64,000 nucleotides of DNA from Aurelia coerulea (GCA_039566865.1 CM076958.1:11136501-11200500), one strand, 5' to 3'. Shown: positions 9,900-21,254, numbered from the stretch's first letter. The notes: generated from the sequence alone by a model not told the origin. Program-made: numbers and translations.

Positions 9900-11203
9900 T
9901 GTTTTCTCTTTTTACAACCTCTGAAAAAATGATCTGAGCTTCCACAAATAGAGCAATGATCACAACTTAAATTTTCAGCTTCTTTGCGTGAAGTGCACAT
10001 TGGACGTTGAGTGGTTTTATTGGGTTTTGTTCCTTCTTTCTGAGAACTTTTCACTTCTGCTAACTCTGTTTTGATAGCTGCAACTTCACACCTCATTTGC
10101 TCAACTGCTGCAAGTATTTTCTCAGAATTATTAACAGTTTTAGGTGTGTTTTGTGAGGGGGGGTTTTCAGCAACTGAAATTTCATTAACTTTTTTTACTT
10201 TTGTACTCAAAGCAAACTTTTTCTTTCTCTCAGATTCAGCCAAAACTGCTAGTTGCATTTCATTTATCAAACTCTCATCATCAACTGTAGCATCTTGTAA
10301 AAATGAACGCAGACGCATGCGAATAGCATCATCTACTAAACCGGTTTCAACTGATTGACGAAATAACCCACTCACTAAACTTGGACTATACTTTAGATCA
10401 GTTTCTGTTTCCTCTCTGCAAGCAAATAAAATCTTTTGTCTGCAGTCCATTGCACGAATGAGGAAGTTTACAGGATCCTCATTTTGATTTTGTGACATTG
10501 TGAGAAGCTGTTGATAAAGATCTGTAGCACTTCCCTCCTTATAATGTGATCTGAGTATTTTCCTTAATCTGGGCAAAGGGATACTACCAGAACCCTCCAA
10601 ATAACTGCGTATTTGTAAACCTGGTGAAATTGCATTTATGATTGCGTTTACAATTTCTTTCTCAGCATACCCTCTCTCTAAACCAGCCTCTACTTGTCTT
10701 ATCAAAGAAACATAGGATAATTTATCTCTTTGACCAACTTCACCAACCTGGCCAATTATTCTAAACTCTCTTCTAAACATACTGTTATGAAGAACATTTT
10801 GGTCAGATAGCTGGGGAGGATTTTGGGAAGATATATTTTGGGAAACTGATGGTGACAAATTTTCACAAGAAACTTTTTGGGTAACTACTTGTGAAACATT
10901 CTGAATACCCTGTCCATCACCCTCAGGGTTACTTGTACCATCATCTCCACCTGTATCACCTTCTAAAGGAGGGGGTACATATACATCTTTGACACTTTTT
11001 AAGGACATGGAAAATTCTTCAGAGCTTTTATCCTGCAGGCCCTCCAAAACTGTAGACAAAACCTTTATCACCTTAAATTTTGTCTTACCCAAAACATCTT
11101 TTTGAGGCACCTTTAGGACATCCGCAATTTGCAAAAGCTGCTTAATTTCCAAGGAAAATAACATTCCCTCCACCTCCAATAATAACTCTTCATTTGCTGC
11201 CAT
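9860..11203 (-). CDS. Gypsy Gag polyprotein
   Basis: The structural capsid protein of the retrotransposon, about 447 codons from the ATG at 11203-11201 (the open frame extends slightly further, to 11224, but without an ATG). The middle (about residues 150-330) is the helical capsid region. A zinc knuckle [14 protein letters not shown] (CX2CX4HX4C) sits near the C-terminus and is followed by a basic Lys/Arg/Gly end, typical of nucleocapsid. Ser/Gln-rich low-complexity sequence separates the N-terminal helices from the capsid. Ends at TAG 9862-9860, within the frameshift stem. Confidence 0.88.
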   Translation of the reverse strand: MAANEELLLEVEGMLFSLEIKQLLQIADVLKVPQKDVLGKTKFKVIKVLSTVLEGLQDKSSEEFSMSLKSVKDVYVPPPLEGDTGGDDGTSNPEGDGQGIQNVSQVVTQKVSCENLSPSVSQNISSQNPPQLSDQNVLHNSMFRREFRIIGQVGEVGQRDKLSYVSLIRQVEAGLERGYAEKEIVNAIINAISPGLQIRSYLEGSGSIPLPRLRKILRSHYKEGSATDLYQQLLTMSQNQNEDPVNFLIRAMDCRQKILFACREETETDLKYSPSLVSGLFRQSVETGLVDDAIRMRLRSFLQDATVDDESLINEMQLAVLAESERKKKFALSTKVKKVNEISVAENPPSQNTPKTVNNSEKILAAVEQMRCEVAAIKTELAEVKSSQKEGTKPNKTTQRPMCTSRKEAENLSCDHCSICGSSDHFFRGCKKRKQGNYRGLPKRGGR

Positions 11204-11331
11204 TTTGTAAACAAGTATTTCCAATCTATCTTCAAATTTCTGATCAAATTAAGCCCATTAATTCATCCAGTTCTTGTACAACAAGTCTTCTGTTTTTCTC
11301 CATCCACCTCTCCCCCCTGCAGTAAGCAGGG

Positions 11332-11349
11332 GCCCCACGTTGGGCGCCA
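11332..11349 (-). promoter_or_regulatory. Gypsy primer binding site, tRNA-Lys(CUU)
   Basis: The coding strand reads TGGCGCCCAACGTGGGGC, four bases after the 5' LTR end. It is the complement of the 3' end of animal tRNA-Lys(CUU), which ends GCCCCACGTTGGGCG plus CCA. Confidence 0.9.
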
Positions 11350-11353
11350 AATT

Positions 11354-11626
11354 TGTTAGACACTCGATTAATAAGGTTTGACACCAATAAACGAAGTCTT
11401 AAACGCGATACTTCATAAGAACTCCAGCTTTAAATATACACGATTTCATAAAAACAGGCGGTCAAAAACTTAGGCCTAGCGTGACAACAACAACGATATC
11501 AAATCGAGGCTGATCGATGACGTAATCGATACTGAGAAAAGTGTCTCTTTTGGGGGGCAAACATCAAAAACAAAAACTACATGAAGCGTAAAATGCTAAA
11601 CAATACGATTGTTCATACATTTCACA
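11354..11626 (-). repeat. Gypsy 5' LTR (right copy)
   Basis: 273 bp, followed by the CATA target duplication at 11627-11630. It drives the minus-strand element. Confidence 0.95.
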
Positions 11627-11630
11627 CATA

Positions 11631-12099
11631 TTGTGCCGTTATTTATCTTGTATCTGAGAGTATGGGGGAAGTTAATGTAACGTTATTGACTTCTAAGACC
11701 CGAGTTGCCCCAGTGAATGCTCAGACAATTCCTAGACTTGAGCTAATGGCTGCTAGAACATTAGCACAACTTATGGATACAGTTAGGAATGCACTAGCAG
11801 GAGAAGTAGAAATAGATCAGGTAAAATACTTTTCTGACAGTAAAACTGTATTGTGCTGGATAGCCAATAGGAATGAATGGAAGATCTTTGTGAAACATAG
11901 AGTGAACGAAATATTGAAATGGAGCAAGAAAGAAGATTGGGGTTATTGTCCAAGTGCTGAGAATCCAGCTGATGTAGGCTCTAGAGGGGTGGGTGCCCAT
12001 GGTTTGACGGAAACAGAATTGTGGTGGAATGGACCCAGGTGGCTTAAGACCCCAGGGGAGGGATTTCCTACACCCGCAATTGAGATAGAAACTGAGTAA
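11631..12099 (+). CDS. BEL-1 Pol continued: rest of RNase H
   Basis: Joins in phase to the frame cut at 4433. It contains the remaining RNase H motifs (PRLELMAAR, YFSDSKTVLCW, HRVNEI, NPADVGSRG), as in BEL elements. It ends in an in-frame TAA at 12097-12099. Because the same frame continues after two codons, that TAA is a nonsense change and not the natural end of Pol. Confidence 0.9.
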
Positions 12100-12105
12100 A
12101 GTAGT

Positions 12106-13770
12106 GTGGAAATGAAAAAATCATGTGTGTTAAAAGTGAGTATTGAGGAAACATCAAATGTTGAATGTATCATGGAAATTGAGAAGTTTTCTAATCTCAA
12201 CAGGTTGTACAGAGTTACAGCTTATGTGAGAAGATTTATCTATAACCTTAGGGCAAAAAAGAAGGGAGTGCAAAGAAAGAATGGAGAACTTGGTAGGGAT
12301 GAAATGATTGGAGCGGAGAGAGTGTGGATTTTAGCAGCACAGGCAAAGTTGAAAAATCAGGATAATTATGCAGGACTTGAGAAAGAGCTTAGAATTATAG
12401 AGTATAATGGACTCCTGAAGTGCAAGGGTAGATTGAACAATTCAGATTTAAGCTTAGAAGGAAAACAACCGATTATACTACCAAGGGATCACTGTTTAAC
12501 GAAGCTTATTATCAATGAATGTCATAATCGTGTTTATCACAGCGGATTGAGAGCAACTTTAGCTGAGCTAAGGTCACGGTTTTGGGTCCCAAGGGGGAGA
12601 CAGAAGGTTAAGAACACCATCAGGGATTGTTGGGTTTGTAGAAAGATTCAGGGAAAGTCATTTAGTCCTCAACCAGTTGCAGATTTACCAGAATTTCGAG
12701 TTAGAGAAGCACCAGCTTTTGCAAATGTAGGCATAGACTTTGCAAGGCCGCTTTATGTTAAAGAGAAAGGGGGGCTGATGAGTAAATGCTATTTTACAGT
12801 GTTCTCATGTTGTGTTACTCGAGCTGTCCATTTGGAATTAGTGCCAGATTTGTCAACAATAGCATTTTTGAATTGTCTTAGAAGATTTGCAGCCAGAAGG
12901 GGTACACCACAACTTATTTTGTCTGACAATGCGAAAACTTTTAAGGCTGCCAAACAGTTGCTTAATAAGCTATTCAAAGATGAGAAGGTGAAAGGTTATA
13001 TTTCTAGAAATAGAATTGAATGGAAGTTCATCCTGGCGAAAAGTCCCTGGATGGCAGGATTTTACGAGAGAATGGTGGGAACAGTAAAAAGATGTTTGCG
13101 GAAGGTGTTGAGCAATGCAAGAGTGAGGTATGATGAATTGGAGACTATCTTGATAGAAGTTGAGGGAACTATTAACTCTCGACCACTTACTTACGAGTAT
13201 GATGAAGTAGGAAGTGAGGTGCTAACTCCAGCACATTTGATTTATGGCAGAAGGCTCATGAATATTCCAGATGAAGATCTAGAAGATGATATAGCTGAAG
13301 GAAAGTATCTAGCTAGACTTAGGTATTTAGCCAAACTGAAGGAACATTTTTGGAGCAGATGGCGCAAAGAATATCTAACAGATCTTAGAGAGTATCACAA
13401 GTTAGATCATGCAGAGCCAGATAGAATTATCCAACTGAGAGAGCCAGTGTTAGTCTATGAGGAAAAGGTGAGCAGATGTAATTGGAAGATGGGAGTGGTT
13501 GAGAAGTTAGTAGTTGGAAGATATGGTAGAGTTAGAGGTGCCAAGATAAAGCTTATGGCAAAGGGTAAGCCAGTTTATATAGATAGACCAATTCAGAAGT
13601 TGTATCCTTTAGAAGGTAAGGAACAGATTGCTCGCAATAGACAAGTTTCCGAGGATGTAGAAGAACCAAACACTCCAGTAGCAGAAATACATTCAGAATC
13701 TCCAGTCAGAAGTAAAAGAGCTGCGGCTGTGGACTCAGGCTGGAAAACTAGGCAGATGCTTGAACCCTAG
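12106..13770 (+). CDS. BEL-1 integrase and C-terminal domain
   Basis: Same frame as the preceding RNase H segment. It carries the zinc-binding HHCC region (ECHNRVYHSG to CWVCRKIQ), the integrase core with GIDFARPLY, LILSDNAKTF and the Glu in FYERMVGTVK, and the BEL-specific C-terminal domain (DUF5641-like, with WKMGVVEKL and GKPVYIDRPIQKLYPLE). Stop at 13768-13770, seventeen bases before the 3' LTR. The polypurine tract AGGGGGGAG lies at 13778-13786. Confidence 0.92.
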   Translation: MEMKKSCVLKVSIEETSNVECIMEIEKFSNLNRLYRVTAYVRRFIYNLRAKKKGVQRKNGELGRDEMIGAERVWILAAQAKLKNQDNYAGLEKELRIIEYNGLLKCKGRLNNSDLSLEGKQPIILPRDHCLTKLIINECHNRVYHSGLRATLAELRSRFWVPRGRQKVKNTIRDCWVCRKIQGKSFSPQPVADLPEFRVREAPAFANVGIDFARPLYVKEKGGLMSKCYFTVFSCCVTRAVHLELVPDLSTIAFLNCLRRFAARRGTPQLILSDNAKTFKAAKQLLNKLFKDEKVKGYISRNRIEWKFILAKSPWMAGFYERMVGTVKRCLRKVLSNARVRYDELETILIEVEGTINSRPLTYEYDEVGSEVLTPAHLIYGRRLMNIPDEDLEDDIAEGKYLARLRYLAKLKEHFWSRWRKEYLTDLREYHKLDHAEPDRIIQLREPVLVYEEKVSRCNWKMGVVEKLVVGRYGRVRGAKIKLMAKGKPVYIDRPIQKLYPLEGKEQIARNRQVSEDVEEPNTPVAEIHSESPVRSKRAAAVDSGWKTRQMLEP

Positions 13771-13786
13771 GTCAAGCAGGGGGGAG

Positions 13787-14108
13787 TGTGTGGAGGAGCG
13801 CATTGGTAGTAATATTTTGGGGAAAACATTGCGTAAAAAGAAGCTAATTTAAAATAAGTAATTAACCAAATTTGGGCTTGTTTACCAGAACCTAGAAGTC
13901 GTGTGACTTGATGAGCATGAGGTCATTGAATCGTCATCACGAATCATAAGTTTGGGCTCGTAGTAAGATTTGTTGAGTATTGTTCCACAGCGAGTGAAAG
14001 TAGGGCGTAGTACTACGCCAGTGGAAATCCAGAAAGATACAGTCCTCTTCTACAATTTCTTGGCTCCTTTTTTGCGTTCAGGCTTTGGGCAGGTGGATAG
14101 AGTTTCCA
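13787..14108 (+). repeat. BEL-1 3' LTR (full length)
   Basis: 322 bp, beginning TGTGTGG after the polypurine tract and ending TTTCCA. Its right 159 bp equal the 5' LTR; its left 163 bp (U3) exist only here. Confidence 0.8.
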
Positions 14109-14109
14109 T

Positions 14110-14300
14110 ACCGTCATATACAGTAAAAACTGTGGTAAATCGTCAGTTGAAAGGCTAATATATCCAAATGGTCGTACCAAAGCAAGGACGCTAGTGAGAA
14201 GACCTCTTCGATGTATTTCGAAACAAGGGTAGAGCAACAAAAAGTGCCCCGTGTCCTCAATACCATCGTTCGTAGGACACATAGGAACTGATGGTATCTC
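14110..14300 (-). pseudogene. LINE C-terminal zinc-knuckle relic
   Basis: The minus strand reads a Cys/His end region (CPTNDGIEDTGHFLLLYPCF, then HRRGLL) typical of the last part of LINE ORF2 after the RT. It continues across the BEL insertion into 937-840. The first cysteines of the motif are incomplete, so it is decayed. Confidence 0.65.
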
Positions 14301-14946
14301 TAGAATTGCGTTTGAATGTATGAAAGTTTAACTTGCTGAGACCAACTCTCAATTGAGTAAGGCAGAATAAACCTGATGGGTCATGTATCCTAAAAACTGA
14401 TTTTGCAGGAGGGGGGGGGGGCGAATAATGGATTGCAGCTTTGTTTTAAAAGGTTTCACTCTTAACATGATAATCTAAACCTTATCTTAAAACTTTTACA
14501 ATTTTTTGGCTTTCATCCCATTGATCAAGGATGGAATATTATGTCTTCTTGATAGTGATAGCTACGTAAAACCTGCTATTCAAAGAGTTTTCAAACCTAA
14601 AATCCAGCAACAACGTTACAATTCTGTCATAGGTCAATATGTGATTGGAAAACCAGATTGTTCCCAAGCTTGTGATGACTGAAGGTTTGAGGTAATTGGC
14701 TGAGAAAGGACATCATTTCATCCAGGTGGTTAGAATCTTCACGTCAGAAAGCCAGTCATGAGTTGACAGAATAAGTTTGGTTTTTCGTTTGACGGTTAAA
14801 GGTTGTTGGTATCCATCAATTCATGCAATTTTGAACGGCTTTAGCTTTGACTGGTGTTCCAAACATTCCTATCTTCGAAATTTTCATCACAACGAGACTC
14901 GATACAAATTACAATTCAATACCAACTCACTCGGGAAATTAGACCT
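14301..14946. other. Non-coding stretch
   Basis: No convincing gene. A G-run lies at about 14408-14421. The rest is AT-rich with short broken ORFs and may be more LINE remnant. Confidence 0.4.
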
Positions 14947-15392
14947 GTTTTAAAGACCCTGTGCTAACCAGCAGTCTTTGCAGGCATTCTTCGCAAGATA
15001 TATAAACAACCTTGTGCAAGATGACACGTGCAAGGTATGCAAGTTGGAATGGCTCCTTTGAAATTGGAGAAAGGGAAATATCAAATTTTGGACTCTACAT
15101 CATTGTCTATGTAACAGCGCCATTCAGTTGGAAATTTTATCAGAGATTTGTTTTGTTATCAGGAAGAACAGTATTTAATTGTGCATGCAACTGATAGGAA
15201 ACTCGGCATTGATAATATTCAATAGTGGAATTGGCATTCTTAAATTAGCTCACAAGCTGACGAGACTTTCTTTTGTTCTTTTAGGGACTAGGAATTTTCG
15301 CAATGATCTGTGGGATTTTAAGGGTCTCTGAAAATGCATTGTGGGATAGTTGATTACCACAAAGACCCATGGTTAGCACAGGGTCTTTAAAG
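14947..15392. mobile_element. MITE with AAAGACCCTGTGCTAACC termini
   Basis: Ends are inverted: TTTTAAAGACCCTGTGCTAACCA on the left, TGGTTAGCACAGGGTCTTTAAA on the right, about 445 bp apart. No transposase frame inside. The flank cannot separate a TTAA-like duplication from the terminal repeat. Confidence 0.7.
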
Positions 15393-15534
15393 AGTGTATG
15401 TGAAGTCACCCTAGTCCAGCTTGAGCCATTGCTATTCGCTTCTGAACTGGTTTATAATGTTACCATCTTTTTATATACATTCCAATAAAAAATTTGCAAT
15501 ACATTACTAACTACGCTACTTACAATTACTGTTC

Positions 15535-15790
15535 GCTACAACCAAAACGATACCACGGGAAGCAAAAGGCTGTGTTCACCCCGTGACCATCACACCAAGG
15601 TAAACTAAGACAAAGACACAAATTAAACTTGATCACAATTGTTACAAAGAAGTTACAAAAACAAACTGATCAACTGGGCGGCTTATGAAAGAAGCAAGGG
15701 ATGTGGAATAGGACTTCAGGACATCACTCGAATCGACCAGTTTCGTGGATAAAATGTAACGTAAGCTCAAGGATATGTCTATTCATGCAA
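15535..15790 (-). repeat. LINE 3' end copy 2
   Basis: Minus-strand end of the same LINE family as 840-937 (ILELTLHFIHETGRF-like), followed by a 3' untranslated tail. That tail shares the block GATACCACGGGAAGCAAAAG with the copy near 42290. Confidence 0.6.
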
Positions 15791-16382
15791 TAAACGTCGT
15801 GGGGCGGTCAAAACGTGGCCCTCACGAGGCAAAGCCACAAAGATGGTTGTGTCAAACAACCATATAGCCAAAGAAACAAACATGAGCCAACGATATCATT
15901 GGCAGATTTCATATGCTTGTAGTGGTCTGGAAGGATCCTGTCATGCTCGAGTGCAGCAGTTGTGTTGATTAACAAAGAATTTCAGTAGGAATCGTGCTTT
16001 CGCCACGGTAATATATAGCTTGTTTCTCTTAAATGTTAGTTTCTTGAACCTCCTCATCAAGTATCTTGATTGTTGTGCCTTTCCCTCTCTTTGGTCTTTT
16101 TATCCACTATCAGTTGCACTCATTTTCACTCCGGGTTTTCCCGCCTCAAATGGAAGCATAATGATCCCGGCATGTTCAAATGGACGTATAAATGCATATG
16201 TTAAGCTTTTGTAACCTGGTTTCAGTTAAATTGGTTGAAACTGCTCATTGTGAATGCGATACAGGTCTGTTGTACTGTCGACCAGGACGCTTCGAAGCTC
16301 CTTGGTGAAAAATGTAAACGCAGTTTCTAAGTGCTTCTGTAAAATACCTACTCCACAACTTACAATTTCTTTTCAACCCTAG

Positions 16383-16572
16383 ATCTGAAAGAAGAACGAA
16401 TAAAACTCAAGAAACAATACGATGACGTAAGAAAGTTCTACGAGTTGCCTGATGGACAGTTGATTGATATTGATTCTGAAAGATATGAATGTTCAGAGAT
16501 TTTGTATTACCCAGAAAGTATCGGCTTGGAACAAGCTCCTTTGCAAGAACTCATCATCAACAGTGTTGCTTC
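16383..16572 (+). CDS. Actin-family gene, penultimate exon
   Basis: Flanked by AG acceptor (16381-16382) and GTGAGT donor. It encodes about 63 residues matching the C-terminal half of actin-fold proteins: YELPDGQLIDIDSERYECSE aligns with the conserved YELPDGQ...ER...PE block. Phase 2 at its end joins the next exon and creates a Ser codon. Lineage within actin-related proteins is unclear; the sequence is too diverged for conventional actin. The N-terminal half (nucleotide-binding subdomains) was not found in the window, so the gene is either split by the repeats to the left or a partial copy. Confidence 0.8.
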
Positions 16573-16664
16573 GTGAGTATTCAATCTTTCCTTTGGGATT
16601 CGCTTTCAGAATAAGGTTGTAAGGATATGTTTTATCGAGAAGTGCTGATCTTTCAGAGAACTAA

Positions 16665-17595
16665 GTAGGGGAGACCGGGGACAAGTAACACGGGGCAATT
16701 GTAACACTGCCTCTCGCGCCTTGCAGAAAAATGCAAAAAATCTGATTTTTGAACAGAACATTCTCATTTTAGCCCTCTACGTACGATTTGAGATGCAGGA
16801 ATGTTCAGCCAAGTTTGCAAAATTTTGGGGGAAACATGATTTTGAGCGCGAAAGTAAAAACATGCTTTCACTGTGAATTTGTGTCTGAAAGATTCTGCTC
16901 TTGAGCAAAAAGTTTCATTTTCACATCACAGACATGCCATCTATTTAAGATCAAAACTACATTGAAACTTTTAAGGTCCACAGCTTATGAGATGTGAAAA
17001 TAGGAAATAACAATAGCTGACCAGGTCAGGGACAATTGTAACGCGCTGTTACAATTGCCCCGGTGTAAGCTGCCTGATGGCTTGGTTTTGATTCAGTTTC
17101 AAATCTGGTTGAACAATGTGCATCCATTTAATAAGAGTGAAAAGTTGAAATTTTTGAACAAAAACGATTTTTTCTCAATCGATTCAATTTTTTCAACTGT
17201 TGTACCCAAATTTACAAAGAACTAAATACCACGTCTTGTTTTCAATTTGTTATTTTTAAAGCAATGAATAATCTGCTACCCGGCGCTTTATTTTGTGTAA
17301 GGAAAAGCCAGAGTTGTGCAATAATTATCTGTAATGATTTTAAAGATATGTAACAATTGCTTCAACCATGTGCTACAATTGCCCCGTGTTACAGCGTCAA
17401 CTGTAACATTCGACCACTGATTTCAAAACTATCATAGCGTCACAAAAAGTGGCTCCACGTGATGGAAACTAAGGTCTATTTTATTCCAAGAGATGCGACT
17501 TCGATATCATCTGCCTCCAAGAGCGCAATTAATCATTATTTGCACAATATGGCTGATTTTTCAAAAAATGTTACAATTGACCCCTTTCTCCCCTA
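16665..17595. mobile_element. Inverted-repeat element with GGGGAGACCGGGG ends
   Basis: Begins TAGGGGAGACCGGGGACAAGTAACACGGGGCAATTGTAACA and ends TGTTACAATTGACCCCTTTCTCCCCTA. The motif TTACAATTGCCCCGTG recurs inside in both orientations. About 930 bp, no transposase frame, lying in the actin-like intron. Confidence 0.65.
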
Positions 17596-18054
17596 ATTAG
17601 TTAATAAGCTCATGAGATAAAACAGTATGTTCCATCTGAAAAATGTCAGATACCCAAAGAAAACAGCTTGTACGATTCTACAAACCAAAAGCCAAGCAAA
17701 CCAAAGCATTTAACTCTGCTATGGGCTCTTACCTAAACTGTGCTAAAGCGCAATCTCACGACTGATTTAGGGTTATTGGCAGTACAGTTTCGCCTTTCAT
17801 GCAAGTGGAATCTGTCAACTTAAAAGTTAGGAAACCAGGGCTGCGCAGACGAAAGAAGTTAATTTTCTTACGCGATTCTTCGCGTAGATTCCTATTACTG
17901 ATTTCGTATGAATTCGATTTGCATTCGAAGTGGAAGACCAATCGAAGTGGAAGACCAATCTTGCTTACTGCTGTTTTGATCAGCTTTTTTAAAACCAAGT
18001 TTTATCTTTGTGTTTCACTTTACATTCGCACAGTTTTGAATATTCCTGACAATA

Positions 18055-18658
18055 CCGGGTGTCCCAAAAAAATGTATACAGATTTGGTTGAATCCAGTGA
18101 TGTGAATGTAGCTTTAATCAATGGCTAATCACTCTCCAAATGTTCCTCGATAGTTAACTTGAACACAGATACCTCGTTTGTTGGTAATGGTGCTTTGAGA
18201 GCAGAAATATCAATCTTGAAAGCTCAAATGTGCGTCCACTTCCAAACCAGAGTTTTGGCCTTTTGGCCTAAGCCAATTCCTGAAGCACATCGAAATTAAG
18301 AACTGAAATTAATGAAAAATCGAGAAACTTCCCAATGGGTGACTGTGGGGTGACTTCTAGAAAAAAAATAACACAAGATCTAATGTTGTTCAAATTTTAT
18401 CAAGGCTATCATTGATTTCTACACTGTGCGTTAAAAATTTGCTTAGGCCAAAAGGCTAAAGCTCTGGTTTGCAGGAAGAGGCAAATTTGAGCTTTCAGGA
18501 TCTACATGTTTGGTCTCAAAGTACCAATATCAACAAACAAGGTATCTATGTTCAAGTTAACTATCGAGGAACATTTTTAGAGTGATTAAACAATGATTAA
18601 AGCTAAATTCACATCGCTGGAGTCTATCAAATCCGTATACATTTTTTGGGACACCCGG
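18055..18658. mobile_element. Mariner-type MITE, CCGGGTGTCCC ends
   Basis: A 604-bp palindromic element with long imperfect arms starting CCGGGTGTCCCAAAAAA, flanked by TA on both sides (18053-18054 and 18659-18660), as for Tc1/mariner insertions. It lies in the intron of the actin-like gene. Confidence 0.85.
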
Positions 18659-19130
18659 TACTTATCCTAAAGAATAAAGGTTCTACGAAATAAAGAGATA
18701 AAGCTTGCTACTGCTGCCCAATCAATTATGTTAATCCTCTTTTCAAATAATGTGTGAAACGCGTTTCAACAATGACTGCATGATTAAAGTTCCAGAAATC
18801 TGGAACTACTGTAGCCAGCTTTTGCTCTTTGTTTAGTAGACCCTCTCTTCTGGATGATGTGTCTACTAATCGGCTACACAATACTGCAATATTCCATTTG
18901 GAAAGATAAAATTAATTATTGACTTTTTGAATGCGTGAACTAAATAAGAAGGAGGGAAGAAGACTGCAGCAAAGGACATTCTGGCGAAATACATGAATCC
19001 ATGTGAACGATATCTACCCCTGCATTCGTATGGTTATACTTCCAAGTTTTTTAAAAGCTGAGCTTTCATGTCTTTCCTTATGATTTTAAGTATTATCAGG
19101 GTTTCATGTCAAACTTTTTTTCTTTTTTAG

Positions 19131-19407
19131 TGCAAATCCAGATCTGAAATCGATGCTGATGAACAATACATTGGTAACAGGAGGAACAACATTGCTACCA
19201 GGGTTTACAGAAAGACTTGAAACTGAACTTTCAGCCCTGAATGACCACACTGGTCGAATAAAATTGACAAAAGCTAACAATCCCGTAATGGCTACTTGGA
19301 CTGGAGCTTCTGTAATAAGTTCACGATCAACATTTTCACAACAGTGTATATCTGCTGATCAGTATGCAGAAAGCGGTGCTCAGATTGTCCATTTAAAGTG
19401 TTTCTAA
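19131..19407 (+). CDS. Actin-family gene, last exon
   Basis: Acceptor TTTTTTAG precedes 19131. The exon encodes NTLVTGGTTLLPGF..R (the conserved GGTTxxPG loop of the actin fold), then W.GASVISS.STFSQ and ends ESGAQIVHLKCF, closely parallel to the actin C-terminus (..IVHRKCF). Stop TAA at 19405-19407. Usual tryptophans of actin's C-terminal helix are replaced (QQC where actin has QQMW), which supports an actin-related or testis-type divergent member and not cytoplasmic actin. Phase agrees with the exon at 16383. Confidence 0.85.
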
Positions 19408-20790
19408 AATATGTAAGCTTTTAGCCTCGTAAAAAGCCCCAGCGTCGTATTAATACATATCAGAGGGCTATGAATATACCAAATGCTTATATTAGAATCC
19501 TAGCAGGCTAACTAGCTGTCGCCACTGGCCATAAGTAAGTAATGGCCTTACTAGAATCTATTTTGCTTTTACGGCATTGTCCTGCTAACCCCTAATGATC
19601 CAGGCAAACCATGCCCTATAACCCTGTCCCTAAAGAGTAGGCCTCAAAATACACCGTTTGCTTTTAGCCATTGGTTAGTACTAGCCTTGTTATAACTCTA
19701 TGATAGTGCACAGCTGTAATATTTTTGTTTGCCGCTGTATACATGTTGCGTTTGTGTTGTTCTATAGGCCAGGTAGACCCATAGACAAGCCTAATAGGAA
19801 ATTAGGCTTTAAGATTCAGTTTAATAGATTTTTATGCAAGACAAACAAATTGCATGACAAATTACATGGAGGCCATCAAGAGCGATGGGCCTTTTTTAGC
19901 CATTTGGGGTCGATTTTTACGATGAAAAGGTCTAAAATGCTGCAGGAAATTGCAGAAAGGGACTTAGTAGAATTTTAGCATTTTGAAAATTGCTAATCAT
20001 AGAGAGGACGTACGTTAGTTGTGCGCTTTTATTAATAGGTTTGTAATGTTTCGTGTTTCCGATATTGAAGTACTCAAATTGTAGTTGAATTTATTTTTAC
20101 GCTAGCAACAGGGTTAACCTAGCATTGTCAACGTTGGCTCGTTATACATGCCAAATTTTACAGCTTCGATTGAAAGTTTTACAGCTCTGGTCAACTACGT
20201 ATTGCGTACTAGAAGGTGAAGCGGAAAGGCTAGTCTGCATGAAAAAGGCTCGAGAAACAGTTGACTTAAGAGTCAATTTATCCCTAGTAGGCCCTTCTGC
20301 CAGGATAACTGTATGACCTTGTAATGAGGATCTTTCTTCTCGGGAACTTATTACTGCAAGATCAAAGTTAATGTTTACTAGACAAGAGGAGCATTGGCGA
20401 GGAAATCACGTCATATTGAAACAAACAAACAAGCAAATGTGTGTTGTGTCGTTTTGCTGAATTGAGGGGGAAAATTTAACGATAATCGTTCAAAATTCGT
20501 CCTTTCCCCGGCCTGGATCCATTTTCTTCATTCAGAACTTGCAGGGTCGATGCGTATAAATCGTATCAATCGTTTCGTGCATCAGTTAAATAAATGAAAA
20601 ATGAACAAAAAATGAAATGAAAGTTAGCCAACGAACTGAAATAAGATGGTTCGTCCTCCGTTAATCTAAATGCGTGTATTATTGTCTAAGAGTAGATAGG
20701 TTATAAATCAACTTTGTATAACGAAAATTAATGATTTAAAAAGTCTGATATATCACAGTTTGCATAATTGATGTCTTTGTATCGTTGCAG
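19408..20790. other. Stretch with no supported gene
   Basis: Short open frames on the plus strand (19700-19978 and 20125-20316) have no recognisable domain or splice context. The second half may hold upstream exons of the unidentified gene that follows. Confidence 0.4.
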
Positions 20791-20878
20791 TCTAGATATT
20801 CAGGAATGTGACGGAAAAGAAGAGTTATTTACTGTCAGTAGATCACTGCAGGAAATTCCGTTACAGACTTTTCGAAAG
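20791..20878 (+). CDS. Candidate exon of unidentified gene
   Basis: Acceptor TTGCAG then 29 codons (LDIQECDGKEELFTVSRSLQ...). The proposed donor GTCGGC is weak. Phase agrees with the next exon at 21255. Not recognised. Confidence 0.4.
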
Positions 20879-21254
20879 GTCGGCGAACAAATTTGCTCTT
20901 TCAAGCTTTGACAAAACTTTAAACTTGGCTTCTCCATGGCGACTAACATATCCTTGCAAAAGCAATCATGACAGTTAAATATAGGTCGTTCCCAGTGCAA
21001 GATGAACTTTCCTCATATTTGAAAAATCAACGATGAAGAAAGCAATGATAGTTCATTGTGCAGCGGGAGCTGCCTTTAAAGTAAATGAACGGGGATGTTG
21101 CAACATAGTCTAAACTTAACTCAAAAGAACAACATGCGCCACTTATCCTTTTTTTTCATCGATCAAGAACATTAAATACCACAGGTTATATTTAGATTGA
21201 CAGTCCCCCCCCCCCCTAGCTAAGCTGCTTATAACTCCGTTTATTTACTTACAG

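Larger units (their letters stand above)
4434..11626 (-). mobile_element. Ty3/Gypsy LTR retrotransposon nested in BEL-1
   Basis: A complete minus-strand element: 273-bp LTRs, 18-nt tRNA-Lys primer site, gag, -1 frameshift signal, pol (MYND finger, protease, RT, RNase H, integrase), polypurine tract. The target duplication is CATA (4430-4433 and 11627-11630). LTRs start TGTGAAA and end TCTAACA on the coding strand. The two LTRs differ at three sites that I can see (all transitions), about 1%, so the insertion is recent. One in-frame TGA in the integrase (6225-6227) is the only obvious coding lesion. Domain order RT-RNase H-integrase places it in Metaviridae (Ty3/Gypsy). Confidence 0.95.
938..14109 (+). 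mobile_element. BEL/Pao LTR retrotransposon (BEL-1), host of a nested Gypsy
   Basis: The element runs on the plus strand: truncated 5' LTR, gag, three CCHC knuckles, DSGS protease, YVDD reverse transcriptase, RNase H, HHCC/DDE integrase, polypurine tract, full 3' LTR. A 7-bp repeat ACCGTCA flanks it (931-937 and 14110-14116). It is interrupted at 4434-11626 by a Gypsy element. Coding lesions include a frame change near 1670 and an in-frame TAA at 12097-12099, so this copy is probably not autonomous. Within the overlap of the two LTRs (159 bp) I see one difference, implying a young insertion. The primer site may be the TGGTCACAACC stretch at 1102, but I could not assign a tRNA. Confidence 0.9.

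Noticed and set aside
5669..10358. Plus-strand frames up to 163 codons
   Set aside because: Antisense shadows of the Gypsy Gag-Pol genes; no splice or domain support.
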